This document shows positions 63,570 to 64,000 of a DNA stretch of 64,000 bases, piece after piece. Within the stretch, counting starts at the first letter, position 1; each line of letters begins with the position of its first letter. This stretch comes from Centipeda flueggei ATCC 43531 (GTDB taxonomy: Bacteria > Bacillota > Negativicutes > Selenomonadales > Selenomonadaceae): NCBI RefSeq assembly GCF_000160695.1, contig NZ_GG694006.1, positions 200,329 through 264,328 of the forward strand. Reading direction: 5' to 3'. A program made the position numbers and the translations under genes. Below the pieces are notes generated by a model that did not search any database, was not told the origin of the DNA, and saw nothing but the letters and a program-made list of their open reading frames with translations.

Positions 63570-64000
63570 CAAAGCCCCCACATCCTTTCCGTCATGCAGA
63601 CGATGAGGGAAAGTGCCATACCGACTGCTGCGCCGACCACAGCCCCATTGATGCGAATCATCTGAAGATCGGTGCGTACCTTCCCTTCTACGAATAAAAC
63701 GAGCTCATCGTCCGACTTCTGGTTCAGGTAGTCGCGCACAAAGCGGGCAATCATCCCGTGATGTTTCTCGACCTCTCCCTCCGCGAGCGATTTCATCCAT
63801 CGGTCGACACGACTCTGCCATGGGGCAGAATGGGCGAACGCTTCAATTTTCTTATGCAGAAACTCTCGCACGTAGGGAATCCAGAACGGATGATTCCCTT
63901 TCATGCGGCTCTCGATGAAATCCGCCAAAATGGACTCCATGTCAATATCCTCAATCAGGTGCTCCTTCGCCCGACGCATCGTCACACGAAAATCACCATG
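63569..64000 (-). CDS. second DUF445 family protein, 5' end outside window
   Basis: The C-terminal 143 residues or so of a DUF445 protein. The reading frame is open to the window edge. It ends LVLFVEGKVRTDLQMIRING and VVGAAVGMALSLIVCM, very like the end of the gene downstream (LVYDKVEQDFLWIRVNGSLV, GGCIGLLIFLGAQ). The TGA overlaps the next ATG (TGATG-type), so the paralogues are co-translated. The missing part should contain the N-terminal helix. Confidence 0.85.
   Translation of the reverse strand, partial: HGDFRVTMRRAKEHLIEDIDMESILADFIESRMKGNHPFWIPYVREFLHKKIEAFAHSAPWQSRVDRWMKSLAEGEVEKHHGMIARFVRDYLNQKSDDELVLFVEGKVRTDLQMIRINGAVVGAAVGMALSLIVCMTERMWGL

Overview
The window looks like chromosomal DNA from a Negativicutes bacterium, most likely a Selenomonas-type member of the Selenomonadales. 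The DNA is fairly GC-rich. It mixes Firmicutes genes (FapR, FabK, a PyrK/PyrD type 1B pair, YitT, a PyrR-type attenuator) with Gram-negative features: an RND efflux pump with a lipoprotein adaptor, and a yceD-rpmF-plsX-fab gene order like that of Escherichia coli. Almost everything before about 57.7 kb is on the minus strand. Genus and species are inferred.

Layout. 1-3.1 kb: RND efflux operon, with the pump gene cut by the window edge. 3.1-14.4 kb: a large minus-strand block, rsmD-coaD-coiled-coil gene-yceD-rpmF, then fapR-plsX-fabH-fabK-fabD-fabG-acpP, then a FabK-like flavoprotein, fabF and rnc. The fapR promoter is overlaid by two inverted FapR-type half-operators. 14.7-26.4 kb: a complete type I-C CRISPR-Cas locus with 53 repeats, a leader, and cas2-cas1-cas4-cas7-cas8c-cas5c-cas3 read from low to high coordinate; transcription runs the other way. 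26.5-36 kb: tRNA-Met and tRNA-Tyr, lysS, greA, a frameshifted GIY-YIG nuclease gene, cyclophilin, an MBL-fold protein, YitT, a secreted protein of unknown function, two aminopeptidases (M29, M18), dtd, tRNA-Pro and a HAD phosphatase. 36-48 kb: comEC, comEA, speD and rarA, then the tightly coupled dprA-topA-trmFO-hslV-hslU operon. 48-49.4 kb: a candidate 25-residue membrane peptide, an NlpC/P60 wall hydrolase and rnpB. 49.5-57.9 kb: pyrB-pyrC-carA-carB-pyrK-pyrD behind an attenuator leader. 58-62.3 kb, plus strand: aspartokinase, an aminotransferase, rplM-rpsI and an Rrf2 regulator. 62.3-64 kb: two tandem DUF445 membrane proteins, the second cut by the window edge.

How the genes work together. 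The fab block holds most of the type II fatty acid elongation machinery plus PlsX, which links it to phospholipid synthesis. FapR would sense malonyl-CoA and set its level. The pyr operon makes dihydroorotate from bicarbonate, glutamine and aspartate and oxidises it to orotate, under attenuation by uridine nucleotides; pyrE and pyrF are not in the window. ComEC, ComEA and DprA point to DNA uptake, while the I-C locus holds a long memory of foreign DNA. The most noteworthy observations are the FapR double operator, the hybrid E. coli/Firmicutes fab order, the exact spacer duplication, the loop-restricted variation of the terminal CRISPR repeats, the frameshifted GIY-YIG gene and the very small membrane ORF. 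I did not find a clearly undescribed multi-gene system.
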